Shown one piece after another: positions 56,915 through 64,000 of a stretch of 64,000 bases of DNA (the stretch's first letter is position 1; every line of letters starts with the position of its first letter). Source of the DNA: Burkholderiales bacterium (GTDB lineage: Bacteria > Pseudomonadota > Gammaproteobacteria > Burkholderiales > Burkholderiaceae_C). Where the stretch lies: assembly GCA_017307855.1 (NCBI GenBank), contig JAFKGD010000005.1:124001-188000 (forward strand), in the 5' to 3' direction. Both the position numbers and the translations under genes were made by a program. Under the pieces are notes generated by a model. The model was not told the origin of the DNA and did no database searches. It was given only the letters and a program-made list of their open reading frames with translations.

Positions 56915-57551
56915 GACGGTGCGGCAGCCCGGAAGGCAGCGCAGCCGCCCGCGCCCACGCGCCGCTTTCGAACCACGCATCGCCCGTGAGCGCGGCGCGC
57001 AGCATCGGCAGGGCGTCCAGGCCCCAGAAATGGCGGCCGTCGGCCACCAGCATCGGCACGCCGAAGATGCCCTGGGCGAGCGCTGCATCCGTGTTGGCGC
57101 GCAACTGGTCCTTGACCTCGGCGCTGCCCACGTCGCGCGCGGGAGCGAGGCGCCCGGCCAGCACGGCCAGGCGCGCCGGATCGACAGCGTCGCCGCCGCC
57201 GTTCCAGACGTGGCGGAAGATCGTCTCGCAGACGTGGCGGTTGGCGGCTCCATCCTGGCCGCACGCGATGGCCAGCCGCAGCAGCGGCAGCGGATTGAAG
57301 GGGTGGGCGGCCGGCAGGTCCAGGGCGATGCCATGCGTGTGGGCCAGCCATTGCACGTGGCGATACGTCCAGTCGCGCTTGTGGGCGGTCTCGGCCGGGC
57401 CGGGCACCTGGCCGGCCGCCAGCAGCGCGCCCAGCAGCACCGGCCGGTATTCAACGCTGTGGCTCACGCCTTGCAGCACGTGCGGCAGCCGCTCGAACGC
57501 CAGCATGGCGTAGGGCGACAGGAAGTCGAGGTGGAAGACGATGTGCTTCAT
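56907..57551 (-). CDS. 2-hydroxychromene-2-carboxylate isomerase-like
   Basis: The 214-residue product is a DsbA-fold, kappa-class GST-like protein. The N-terminal FHLDFLSPYAML has the Ser that binds glutathione in this family, and the cis-Pro is in IFGVPMLVADGRHFWG. The founding enzyme isomerises a naphthalene breakdown product. The real substrate here is unknown; leucine-degradation neighbours do not require it. The ATG overlaps the DUF1289 stop (ATGA). Confidence 0.85.
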   Translation of the reverse strand: MKHIVFHLDFLSPYAMLAFERLPHVLQGVSHSVEYRPVLLGALLAAGQVPGPAETAHKRDWTYRHVQWLAHTHGIALDLPAAHPFNPLPLLRLAIACGQDGAANRHVCETIFRHVWNGGGDAVDPARLAVLAGRLAPARDVGSAEVKDQLRANTDAALAQGIFGVPMLVADGRHFWGLDALPMLRAALTGDAWFESGAWARAAALPSGLPHRPT

Positions 57552-58015
57552 GGCGCAGGCGGTGAAGTGGCCGGAGTGGAAAACGTGCCGGCGGCGCGCG
57601 CGGCCACGCGTTGCCAGATGACGCGGCGCAGCGCATCGTCGGCGCGGCTCCAGCCGGCAATCTCGTCGATGCTGCGCAGGCAGCCCGCGCACAGGCCAAG
57701 CGCATCGTCCATGCGGCAGACGGAAACGCAGGGCGACGGCAGGTCGCTCGCATCGACGGCGCTGACGATCATGCGCGCACGCAGCATCAGGCGCCGCCGC
57801 GTGCCGGCCAGCGCCGAGTCCGCCGCAGCGGGCAGCAGACGACCTCCGCCTTCGGCTGCGGCGCGAGCGCCTTCGGGCGGCCGGGCGGCGCTCACCGGCC
57901 AACCTCCGCCTTCGGCTGCGGCGCGAGCGCCTTCGGGCGGCCGGGCGGCGCTCACCGGCCAACCTCCGCCTTCGGCTGCGGCGCGAGCGCCTTCGGGCGG
58001 CCGGGCGGCGCTCAT
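57548..58015 (-). CDS. DUF1289 protein with repeat-derived N terminus
   Basis: The C-terminal part (SPCVSVCRMDDALGLCAGC, then IAGWSRADDA) is a DUF1289 domain with four Cys, probably metal-binding. Its role is unknown. The ATG at 58015 overlaps the ybaK stop (ATGA). It gives 155 residues whose first 60 are three copies of a 20-residue unit (SAARPPEGARAAAEGGG plus three), encoded by a 60-bp DNA repeat. A start at 57772 or 57787 would give a normal 74-79 residue DUF1289 protein. I list the coupled start but cannot tell which is used. Confidence 0.7.
   Translation of the reverse strand: MSAARPPEGARAAAEGGGWPVSAARPPEGARAAAEGGGWPVSAARPPEGARAAAEGGGRLLPAAADSALAGTRRRLMLRARMIVSAVDASDLPSPCVSVCRMDDALGLCAGCLRSIDEIAGWSRADDALRRVIWQRVAARAAGTFSTPATSPPAP
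57841..58014. repeat. Three tandem copies of a 60-bp repeat
   Basis: Units start at 57841, 57901 and 57961. The first two differ only at their first base, and the third differs only at its last few. Each holds GGCGCGAGCGCC and GGGCGGCCGGGCGGCGCTCA. A 35-base stretch matches a segment inside mccA at 31 of 35 positions. The period is a multiple of three and holds no stop on the minus strand, so the DUF1289 frame stays open. Confidence 0.9.
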
Positions 58016-58515
58016 GTCGCAAGCTCCTGTGTGACGTTGGCGAAGGCCGCGCCGGTGAGGCGCTCGAGATCGGCCGGTGCCAGCCGGAACACGCCGTGCG
58101 GATGGCCGGCCGCGGCCCACACTTCGCCGAAGCGCAGGAGCTCGCGGTCGATCAGCGTGACGGGCTTGTGCGTGTGGGCCACGGGCGAGACGCCGCCGAT
58201 GGCGAACCCGGTGCGACCGCGCACGAAATCCGCATCGGCCCGGCCCAGCGCGCCCACCAGCGCGGCCACCTTCTTCTCGTCGACGCGGCGGTCGCCCGAC
58301 GTGATCACCAGCACGGCGGCCTCGTCGCTCTTGCGGCGGAAGATGATGCTCTTGGCGATCTGCCCCAGCTGCACGCCCAGCGCATCGGCCGCCTCCTGCG
58401 CGGTGCGCGCGGCACCGTCGAGCATGACGGGTGCGTGCGGATGGCCCAGCTGTTCCAGCTCGCGCGCCACGCGTTGCACGCTCTCGGGCAGGGTCTTGAG
58501 TTCGGCTCCACACAT
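58012..58515 (-). CDS. YbaK/EbsC-family deacylase
   Basis: YbaK-like proteins remove wrongly attached amino acids from tRNA, classically Cys from tRNA-Pro. The 167-residue product has the family fold: TAQEAADALGVQLGQIAKSI with the conserved Lys, then VLVITSGDRRVDEKK and GFAIGGVSPVAH. It lies 44 bases after the HMG-CoA lyase gene and overlaps the next gene. It is probably a bystander in this operon. Confidence 0.92.
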   Translation of the reverse strand: MCGAELKTLPESVQRVARELEQLGHPHAPVMLDGAARTAQEAADALGVQLGQIAKSIIFRRKSDEAAVLVITSGDRRVDEKKVAALVGALGRADADFVRGRTGFAIGGVSPVAHTHKPVTLIDRELLRFGEVWAAAGHPHGVFRLAPADLERLTGAAFANVTQELAT

Positions 58516-58559
58516 GGCGACACGGTGCTGATGAAAGGGCCGATTCTCGCCTGACCGGG

Positions 58560-59483
58560 TCAGGCCGAGCGTTGGTTGAGCATCGCGGTCGCCGCGCGCG
58601 AGTTGGGCTTGCGCTGCAGGAAGTCGCTGATGTAGCGGCCGGCATCGATCAGCCTGTCCAGGTCGATGCCGGTATCGATGCCCATGCCGCGCAGCATGTA
58701 CACCACGTCTTCGGTGGCCACGTTACCCGTGGCGCCCTTCGCATAGGGACAGCCGCCCAGCCCGGCACTGGACGCGTCGTACTGCCAGACGCCCAGCTCC
58801 AGCGACGCCAGCGTGTTGGCAAGTGCCTGGCCATAGGTGTCGTGGAAGTGGCCGGCCAGCAGGTCGAGCGGGTAGTGGCGCAGCGCGGCCTCCATGGCGG
58901 CCTGCACCTTGCGCGGCGTGCCGACGCCGATGGTGTCGGCCACGTAGAGCTCGTCGACGCCGATGTCCTTCATCAGGCGCGCCACAAGCTCCACACGCGA
59001 GGGCGGTACCTCGCCTTCGTAGGGGCAGCCCACGGCGCACGAGATGGCACCGCGCACGCGGATGCCCTTGTCGTGCGCGGCCGCCACCACGGGCGCGAAG
59101 CGCTCGATGCTCTCGGCAATCGAGCAGTTGATGTTCTTCTGGCTGAACGCTTCGCTGGCCGCGCCGAACACCACGATCTCGTCAGGCCACAGCGAGCGGT
59201 CGGGCGCCACCGCGGCCTCGAAGCCCTTCATGTTGGGCGTAAGCACCGAGTAGCGCACGCCAGGCCGGCGCTCGATGCCGGCCATCACCTCGGCGGCATC
59301 GGCCATCTGCGGCACCCACTTCGGACTCACGAAACTCGTGGCTTCGATGCTCTGGACGCCGGCGTCCTGCAGGCGGTGCACCAGGCCGATCTTGACCGCG
59401 GCAGGCACATTGCCCTTCTCGTTCTGCAGTCCGTCGCGCGGGCCGACGTCGGTGATCTTCACGCGGGTGGGCAGGGTTGCCAT
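58560..59483 (-). CDS. mvaB: Hydroxymethylglutaryl-CoA lyase
   Basis: This enzyme splits HMG-CoA into acetoacetate and acetyl-CoA, the last step of leucine degradation. The 307-residue product is full length. It has VGPRDGLQNE at the start, GHFHDTYGQALAN for metal His, and the signature GLGGCPYAKGATGN with the catalytic Cys. It follows ghrA-like and mccA genes in one minus-strand run with the enoyl-CoA hydratase, which together give most of the liu pathway. Confidence 0.96.
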   Translation of the reverse strand: MATLPTRVKITDVGPRDGLQNEKGNVPAAVKIGLVHRLQDAGVQSIEATSFVSPKWVPQMADAAEVMAGIERRPGVRYSVLTPNMKGFEAAVAPDRSLWPDEIVVFGAASEAFSQKNINCSIAESIERFAPVVAAAHDKGIRVRGAISCAVGCPYEGEVPPSRVELVARLMKDIGVDELYVADTIGVGTPRKVQAAMEAALRHYPLDLLAGHFHDTYGQALANTLASLELGVWQYDASSAGLGGCPYAKGATGNVATEDVVYMLRGMGIDTGIDLDRLIDAGRYISDFLQRKPNSRAATAMLNQRSA

Positions 59484-59513
59484 GGGGTGTCTCCGTCCTG
59501 TGTTGTTGGGTGT

Positions 59514-60446
59514 TCAGTAGCCGCGCGCCGCATCCACGACGCCGGTGATGGGCTGGCCCTGGCCGAGCGTCCGGATCTTGCCCGCGATCTGGGTCACGCA
59601 TTCGCGCACCAGGCTGCGGGCGGAGGTGTGCGGCGTCACCGTCACCTTCGGGTGATGCCAGAACGCATGGCCGGCAGGCAGCGGCTCGGTGCGGAACACG
59701 TCGAGCGTGGCGCCCGCCAGGCGCCCTTCGTCCAGCAGCGCGATCAGGTCGTCATCGACCAGGTGGGCGCCGCGCGCGACGTTGATGAGGTAGCCGCCCG
59801 GCCGCAGCTTCGAGAGCGTGCGGCGATCGAGGATGCCTTCGGTCTCCGCCGTGAGCGGCAGCAGGCACACGAGGATGCGCGTGGCCGCGAGGAATTCGTC
59901 GAACCCTTCGGGGCCCGCGTAGGTGCGCACGCCGGCCAGCTGGTGCGGCGTGCGGCTCCAGCCCGCCACCGGGAATTCGAACGCCGCCACCGCACGCGCC
60001 ACGCGCGCGCCGAGCACGCCCAGGCCGAGCACCCCCACGGGAAAGTCTTCGCGCGGCAGCGGATCGCGGTCTTCCCACACGCCCCGCGCCTGGTCGGCCT
60101 GGAACCGTTCGAAGCCGCGGTAGTGGCGGATGACGGCATGCGTCACGTACTCGGCCATCTGTACGCCCATGCCCGCGTCTTCCACACGCACCATCGGCAC
60201 GCCAGGCGGCAGGCGCAGGCCGACGAGGGCATCGACGCCCGCGCCGATGTTGAACACCGCGCGCAGGCCCGAGTGCGCATCGACGAAAGCCTGCGGCGGG
60301 CGCCACACCACGGCGTAGTCGGCCGGGCGCGGCGGATCGCCGGGCTGCCAGGCGAAGAGGTTGGCCTCGGGCAGCGCCTGGCGGAAGGCGGCCATCCAGG
60401 TGTCGGGTGCGAAGCCCGTGAAGCAGAAGGCGATGTTCACGGGCAC
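59514..60446 (-). CDS. ghrA: Glyoxylate/hydroxypyruvate reductase A-like
   Basis: The 310-residue D-2-hydroxyacid dehydrogenase has the NAD(P) motif GVLGLGVLGARVARAV and LPLTAETEGILDRRTLSKL. The catalytic Arg/Glu/His appear in INVARGAHLV, LDVFRTEPL and HPKVTVTPH. It would reduce glyoxylate or hydroxypyruvate. The start is GTG at 60446; another GTG two codons later is possible. It has no clear role in leucine breakdown, but it lies within that operon. Confidence 0.9.
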   Translation of the reverse strand: MPVNIAFCFTGFAPDTWMAAFRQALPEANLFAWQPGDPPRPADYAVVWRPPQAFVDAHSGLRAVFNIGAGVDALVGLRLPPGVPMVRVEDAGMGVQMAEYVTHAVIRHYRGFERFQADQARGVWEDRDPLPREDFPVGVLGLGVLGARVARAVAAFEFPVAGWSRTPHQLAGVRTYAGPEGFDEFLAATRILVCLLPLTAETEGILDRRTLSKLRPGGYLINVARGAHLVDDDLIALLDEGRLAGATLDVFRTEPLPAGHAFWHHPKVTVTPHTSARSLVRECVTQIAGKIRTLGQGQPITGVVDAARGY

Positions 60447-60501
60447 GAGTCTGACAGCGTTGATGCAGCCCCGGGAGAGGGTCGGACTTACCGCCGTGCG
60501 T

Positions 60502-62628
60502 TCACGCGGACTGAAGCCGCAGCAGCGCCGCGCCCTCGGCCACCTGGTCGCCCGGAGCGTAGAGCAGTTCCTCGACCTCGCCGTCGGCCGGTGCGGCGAT
60601 GGTGTGTTCCATCTTCATCGCCTCCATCACCGCCAGTGGCTGGCCCTTGGCCACCTTGTCGCCGGCCTTCACGGCGAACGACACCACCTTGCCCGGCATG
60701 GGCGCGGTGAGCTGTCCGCCTTCGGCATGCGATGCGCCCGCGCGTGCCAGCGGATCGACCACCGCCAGCTGGGCCGCGCCGGCCGGCGTGAACACGTGCA
60801 GCACCTGGCCTTGCGCGTCGGCGCCCGCGTGAACATGCGCCACGGTGCGCTGGCCGGCGAAGTCCACGCGCAGCGCGCCATGGGCGGCGGGCGCGAAGGC
60901 CAGCGGCTGCGGCGCTGCGTCGCCCACGGCCAGGGTGAGCGCGCTGCCGTCGGCCAGCGTGCGGCCGTAGTGCAGCGTGGCGCGCACGGGCTCGCCCGCC
61001 ACCTCGAAGCTGAAGCCGCGCTGCGCCACGGCGTGCGAATGGAAGCCGTCGCGCGCAGCCCACGGGTCGGCCCAGCCGGCCGCGGCCGGCGCCTGCTCGC
61101 CATGCAGCCGGTGCGCCACGGCCACGGCCACCGCCTGGTCGGGCGCCACGGGCTGCTGTCTGAACAGCGCCTCGCGGTCGCGCTGGATCAGCGCGGTGTC
61201 CAGGTCGGCCCGCGCGAACGCACCGCCCGGCCGCACCACGCGGCGCAGGAACTGCACGTTGGTGGCCAGGCCCACGATGCGCACCTGTGCCAGCGCGGCG
61301 TCGAGCCGGGCCAGCGCCTGTTCGCGCGTGTCGCCGTGCACGATGAGCTTGGCGATCATCGAGTCGTAATGCGGCGAGATCGCATCGCCCTGCTCCACGC
61401 CGTCGTCGATGCGCACGTCGCCCACGGCGAAGGCCGTGGCGGGCGGGCGGGCATAGATGGCCAGCATGCCGGTGGCGGGCAGGAAATCGTTGTCGGGGCT
61501 TTCGGCGCAGATGCGCGCCTCGATGGCGTGGCCGTGGATCTTCAACTGCTCCTGCGCCAGCGGCAGCGGCTGGCCGGCGGCCACGCGCAACTGCCATTCG
61601 ACGAGATCGAGCCCGGTGATGGCTTCGGTCACCGGATGCTCCACCTGCAGCCGCGTGTTCATCTCCATGAAGTAGAAGACCCCCACGCTCCCCACTGCGT
61701 GTGGTTCGCTGCCCCCCGAGGGGGCGCTCGCGCCTTGGGGCGGCCCGGCGGCGCTCAAGGCGCCGGCCGGGTCCTTTTGCGCCTCGCCTTGCTCCACGAT
61801 GAACTCCACCGTGCCCGCGCCCACGTAACCCACGGCCTGGGCCGCCGCCACGGCGGCTTCGCCCATCTGGCGGCGCAGGGCGTCGGTCATGCCGGGGGCA
61901 GGCGCTTCCTCCAGCACCTTCTGGTGGCGCCGCTGCACCGAGCAGTCGCGCTCGAACAGGTAGACCGCATTGCCGTGCGTGTCGGCAAACACCTGGATCT
62001 CGATGTGGCGCGGGCGCTTGACGTATTTCTCGACCAGCACGGCCTGGTCGCCGAAGCTGTTGGCCGCCTCGCGCTGGCACGAGGCGAGCGCGGCGGCGAA
62101 GTCGCCGGCCTGTTCCACCACGCGCATGCCCTTGCCGCCGCCGCCCGCGCTGGCCTTGATGAGCACGGGATAGCCGATGCGGGCAGCCTCGCGCTCGAGC
62201 AGCGCGGCGTCCTGATCGGCGCCGTGGTAGCCCGGCACCAGGGGCACGCCGGCGCGCTCCATCAGCCGCTTGGATTCGGCCTTCAGGCCCATCGCCTCGA
62301 TGGCCGCAGGCGGCGGGCCGATGAACACCAGGCCGGCATCGGCGCAGGCCTGGGCAAAGGCCTCGTTCTCGCTGAGGAAGCCGTAGCCCGGGTGGATGGC
62401 CTGCGCACCCGTGGCCTGGGCCGCATCGAGGATGCGCTGCCACTGCAGGTAGCTCTCGCGCGGCGCGCTGCCGCCGATGTGCACGGCCTCGTCGCAGGCG
62501 GCCACGTGCTTGGCATGGGCGTCGGCATCGGAATAGACGGCCACCGTCTTGATGCCGAGGCGACGCGCCGTGGCGGCCACGCGACAGGCGATTTCACCGC
62601 GGTTGGCGATCAGGATTTTTTCGAACAT
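60502..62628 (-). CDS. mccA: Methylcrotonyl-CoA carboxylase alpha subunit
   Basis: The 708-residue protein joins biotin carboxylase (residues 1 to about 480) with a C-terminal biotin carrier domain. It has the ATP-grasp Lys/Gly motif KASAGGGGKGM and EMNTRLQVEHPVTE. The biotin Lys is in MEAMKMEH. The alpha/beta pair carboxylates 3-methylcrotonyl-CoA in leucine degradation; I infer that substrate from the HMG-CoA lyase and methylglutaconyl-type hydratase beside it. A 32-residue Ala/Gly/Pro-rich insert sits just before VFYFMEMNTR and matches a DNA repeat. Confidence 0.92.
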   Translation of the reverse strand: MFEKILIANRGEIACRVAATARRLGIKTVAVYSDADAHAKHVAACDEAVHIGGSAPRESYLQWQRILDAAQATGAQAIHPGYGFLSENEAFAQACADAGLVFIGPPPAAIEAMGLKAESKRLMERAGVPLVPGYHGADQDAALLEREAARIGYPVLIKASAGGGGKGMRVVEQAGDFAAALASCQREAANSFGDQAVLVEKYVKRPRHIEIQVFADTHGNAVYLFERDCSVQRRHQKVLEEAPAPGMTDALRRQMGEAAVAAAQAVGYVGAGTVEFIVEQGEAQKDPAGALSAAGPPQGASAPSGGSEPHAVGSVGVFYFMEMNTRLQVEHPVTEAITGLDLVEWQLRVAAGQPLPLAQEQLKIHGHAIEARICAESPDNDFLPATGMLAIYARPPATAFAVGDVRIDDGVEQGDAISPHYDSMIAKLIVHGDTREQALARLDAALAQVRIVGLATNVQFLRRVVRPGGAFARADLDTALIQRDREALFRQQPVAPDQAVAVAVAHRLHGEQAPAAAGWADPWAARDGFHSHAVAQRGFSFEVAGEPVRATLHYGRTLADGSALTLAVGDAAPQPLAFAPAAHGALRVDFAGQRTVAHVHAGADAQGQVLHVFTPAGAAQLAVVDPLARAGASHAEGGQLTAPMPGKVVSFAVKAGDKVAKGQPLAVMEAMKMEHTIAAPADGEVEELLYAPGDQVAEGAALLRLQSA
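61681..61776. repeat. In-frame repeat insert within mccA
   Basis: This 96-base segment encodes 32 residues absent from typical biotin carboxylases, which run from EFxxE almost directly into FYFMEMN. It holds GGCGCTCGCGCCTTGGGGCGG and CCCGGCGGCGCTCA, matching the tandem repeat at 57841-58014 at 31 of 35 bases in the same orientation and reading frame (peptide SAAGPPQGA here, SAARPPEGA there). It carries palindromic CCCCCCGAGGGGG. Confidence 0.8.
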
Positions 62629-62631
62629 GTC

Positions 62632-63255
62632 TCACACCACTTCTTTTGCAGGACCAGAAGAAACCAGAGCGCCCAGCCGCCGCAGCACGGCGCGTGCGAA
62701 CCTGAACAGCACCACCAGCAGCAGCACCGACACCGCGAGCACCAGCGCCAGTGCCACGGCGAACACCAGCGGGTGCTGGGTGGCCAGCCACACCATGAAA
62801 ACCACCAGGCCATCCTCGAAGAACGACAGCAGCCAGTTGGAGAACGGCTCGGGCGAGGTGTTGGCCGCCGCCCGCGCCGTCATCTTGGTGGCCAGCGCCG
62901 TGGCCGACAGCGAGCCGCCCATCAACGCGGCCAGCAGCGTCATCACGCCGCCGTCGAGCCCGAACACGCCCGCCGCCAGCAGCGCGCCGGCCGGCACGCG
63001 GATGAAGGCGTGCAACGCGTCCCACAGGCTGTCGAGCCAGGGCAGCTTGTCGGCGAAGAACTCCACGCACAGCATCACGCCGCTGCCCACCAGCACGGCC
63101 GGGTGCTGCAGCAGCGTCAGGCCCGGCGGCAACGGCAGCCAGCCCAGCCAGCCCATCGCGCCCACAATGAACACCACGGCGTACAGGCGCACGCCGCTGG
63201 CCCAGCCGAGCGCGGCGGCCAGTGCGGCGAGTGCGGGCAGATCGAGCGATTGCAT
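62632..63255 (-). CDS. DUF4126 membrane protein
   Basis: The 207-residue inner-membrane protein has about five hydrophobic helices. It shows the DUF4126 pattern SGVRLYAVVFIVGAMGWLG, FFADKLPWLDSLWDALHAFIRVPAGA and GSLSATALATKMTARAAAN. No function is known. It lies three bases upstream of mccA, so it is surely part of the leucine-degradation transcript. It could help with transport or membrane handling, but that is a guess. Confidence 0.83.
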   Translation of the reverse strand: MQSLDLPALAALAAALGWASGVRLYAVVFIVGAMGWLGWLPLPPGLTLLQHPAVLVGSGVMLCVEFFADKLPWLDSLWDALHAFIRVPAGALLAAGVFGLDGGVMTLLAALMGGSLSATALATKMTARAAANTSPEPFSNWLLSFFEDGLVVFMVWLATQHPLVFAVALALVLAVSVLLLVVLFRFARAVLRRLGALVSSGPAKEVV

Positions 63256-63281
63256 GCGGGCGAGCTTCCGGGGGAAGCGGA

Positions 63282-64000
63282 TCAGTCGAGCCAGTTGGGC
63301 CGGCGCTTGTGCAGGAAGGACTGCACGCCTTCCTTGCCTTCGTCGCTGGCGCGGATGTCGGCGATGCGCTTGGCGGTGTCGGCGCGCAGCTCGGCCGACA
63401 GCGGCTCGGCCGCGACGTGGCGCACCAGCTTCTTGCTGGCGCGCACCGCCTTCGGGCCGTTGGCGCAGATCGTGGCAACGACTTCGGCCACCTTGGCGTC
63501 CAGCGCCTCGGGCGCCACCAGCTCATGCACGAAACCCAAGGCCCTGGCATCGGCCGCGCTGAAGCGCTCGGCCGTCGTCATGTAGCGGCGCGAGGCCTGC
63601 TCGCCCAGGGCGCGCACCACGTAGGGGCTGATGGTGGCGGGCAGCAGGCCCAGGCGAGCCTCGGACAGGCAGAAGGTGACGCCCTCGGCGGCCACCAGCA
63701 CGTCGCACACCGCCGCCAGGCCCATGCCGCCCGCGTAGCAGTCGCCCTGCACGCGGCCCACCACCGGCACGGGACAGCGCCACAGCGCCCACAGCATGTC
63801 GGCGAGGCGGCCGGCGTCGGCGCGGTTCTGCTCCCAGCTGAAATCGGCCATGGCGCGCATCCAGTTGAGATCGGCGCCAGCGCAGAACGCCTTGCCATGC
63901 GCGGCCAGCACCACCACGCGCAGCTCGTCGTCTTCGGCCAGCTCGGTGAAGGTGCGCGTGAGCAGGGCGATGACTTCTTCGTTGAAGGCGTTGCGCACGT
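63282..64000 (-). CDS. Enoyl-CoA hydratase, partial (methylglutaconyl type)
   Basis: The gene runs off the right edge of the window, so its start is not seen. The visible 239 residues have the crotonase oxyanion-hole segments HGKAFCAGADLNWMR and GDCYAGGMGLAAVCD, and the Glu-bearing SEARLGLLPATISPYV. The last pattern is usual in methylglutaconyl-CoA hydratase (LiuC), which makes HMG-CoA in leucine degradation. The next genes (DUF4126, mccA, HMG-CoA lyase) support that reading. Confidence 0.88.
   Translation of the reverse strand, partial: VRNAFNEEVIALLTRTFTELAEDDELRVVVLAAHGKAFCAGADLNWMRAMADFSWEQNRADAGRLADMLWALWRCPVPVVGRVQGDCYAGGMGLAAVCDVLVAAEGVTFCLSEARLGLLPATISPYVVRALGEQASRRYMTTAERFSAADARALGFVHELVAPEALDAKVAEVVATICANGPKAVRASKKLVRHVAAEPLSAELRADTAKRIADIRASDEGKEGVQSFLHKRRPNWLD

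Noticed and set aside
57841-58014. The regular 60-bp repeat as a CRISPR array.
   Set aside because: Units are directly abutting with no spacers, are nearly identical, and have no cas genes nearby.

Overview
The window is high-GC, gene-dense DNA without a single frameshift or mobile element that I could see. Gene content (tandem UvrA, LivH-LivM fusion, ahcY-tlyA-metF under an SAH riboswitch, paaABCDE, TRAP and NitT-type uptake cassettes, mccA/HMG-CoA lyase cluster) points to a betaproteobacterium of the Burkholderiales, most likely the family Comamonadaceae. I infer this from gene families and order only; no search was run. About 64 protein-coding genes were placed. No rRNA, tRNA, CRISPR array, prophage or IS was found.

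Region by region. 1-7.1 kb: a FecR/OmpA-type envelope pair, an orphan acidic protein, tyrS, an M23 peptidase, anmK and an MdtD-like exporter. 7.1-10.0 kb (minus strand): erpA, a bactofilin, a membrane coiled-coil protein (DUF6776-like), then rpsI-rplM, followed by divergent rlmJ. 11.0-14.9 kb: paaABCDE, the phenylacetyl-CoA epoxidase, behind a perfect 12-bp palindrome. 15.0-19.1 kb (minus): ompW, then ahcY-tlyA-metF with a recognisable SAH riboswitch. 19.1-23.8 kb (minus): a branched-chain amino acid/amide-type ABC transporter with fused permeases. 24.0-27.8 kb (plus): fpr, a small exported protein, prfC and a HAD phosphatase.

27.8-38.2 kb (minus) is a nine-gene catabolic operon (SDR, GNAT, DapA-like aldolase, ABC importer, enolase-superfamily enzyme, amidase, FAD dehydrogenase). 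It has a TTGACA promoter overlapped by a TetR-type dyad, and a TetR gene lies just upstream. Between the TetR gene and that promoter sit two related structured palindromic elements in opposite orientation, whose stems differ in sequence but stay paired. 39.4-48.2 kb (minus): small exported proteins, a 1,923-residue double UvrA, an orphan symporter small subunit and small hypothetical genes. 48.3-50.0 kb: an MHS-family permease with a large periplasmic insert.

50.2-56.3 kb (minus) is a second catabolic operon: a TRAP transporter, an IclR regulator, a SnoaL-like protein, a PRISE-type reductase and a double EthD-domain protein, facing a divergent cupin across an AT-rich promoter with a long dyad. 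56.9-64.0 kb (minus) is a leucine/isovalerate degradation operon: enoyl-CoA hydratase, mccA, HMG-CoA lyase and accessory genes. Two of its genes carry in-frame copies of one GC-rich repeat family: a triple tandem copy at the start of a DUF1289 gene and a 32-codon insert in mccA. The window ends inside the enoyl-CoA hydratase gene.
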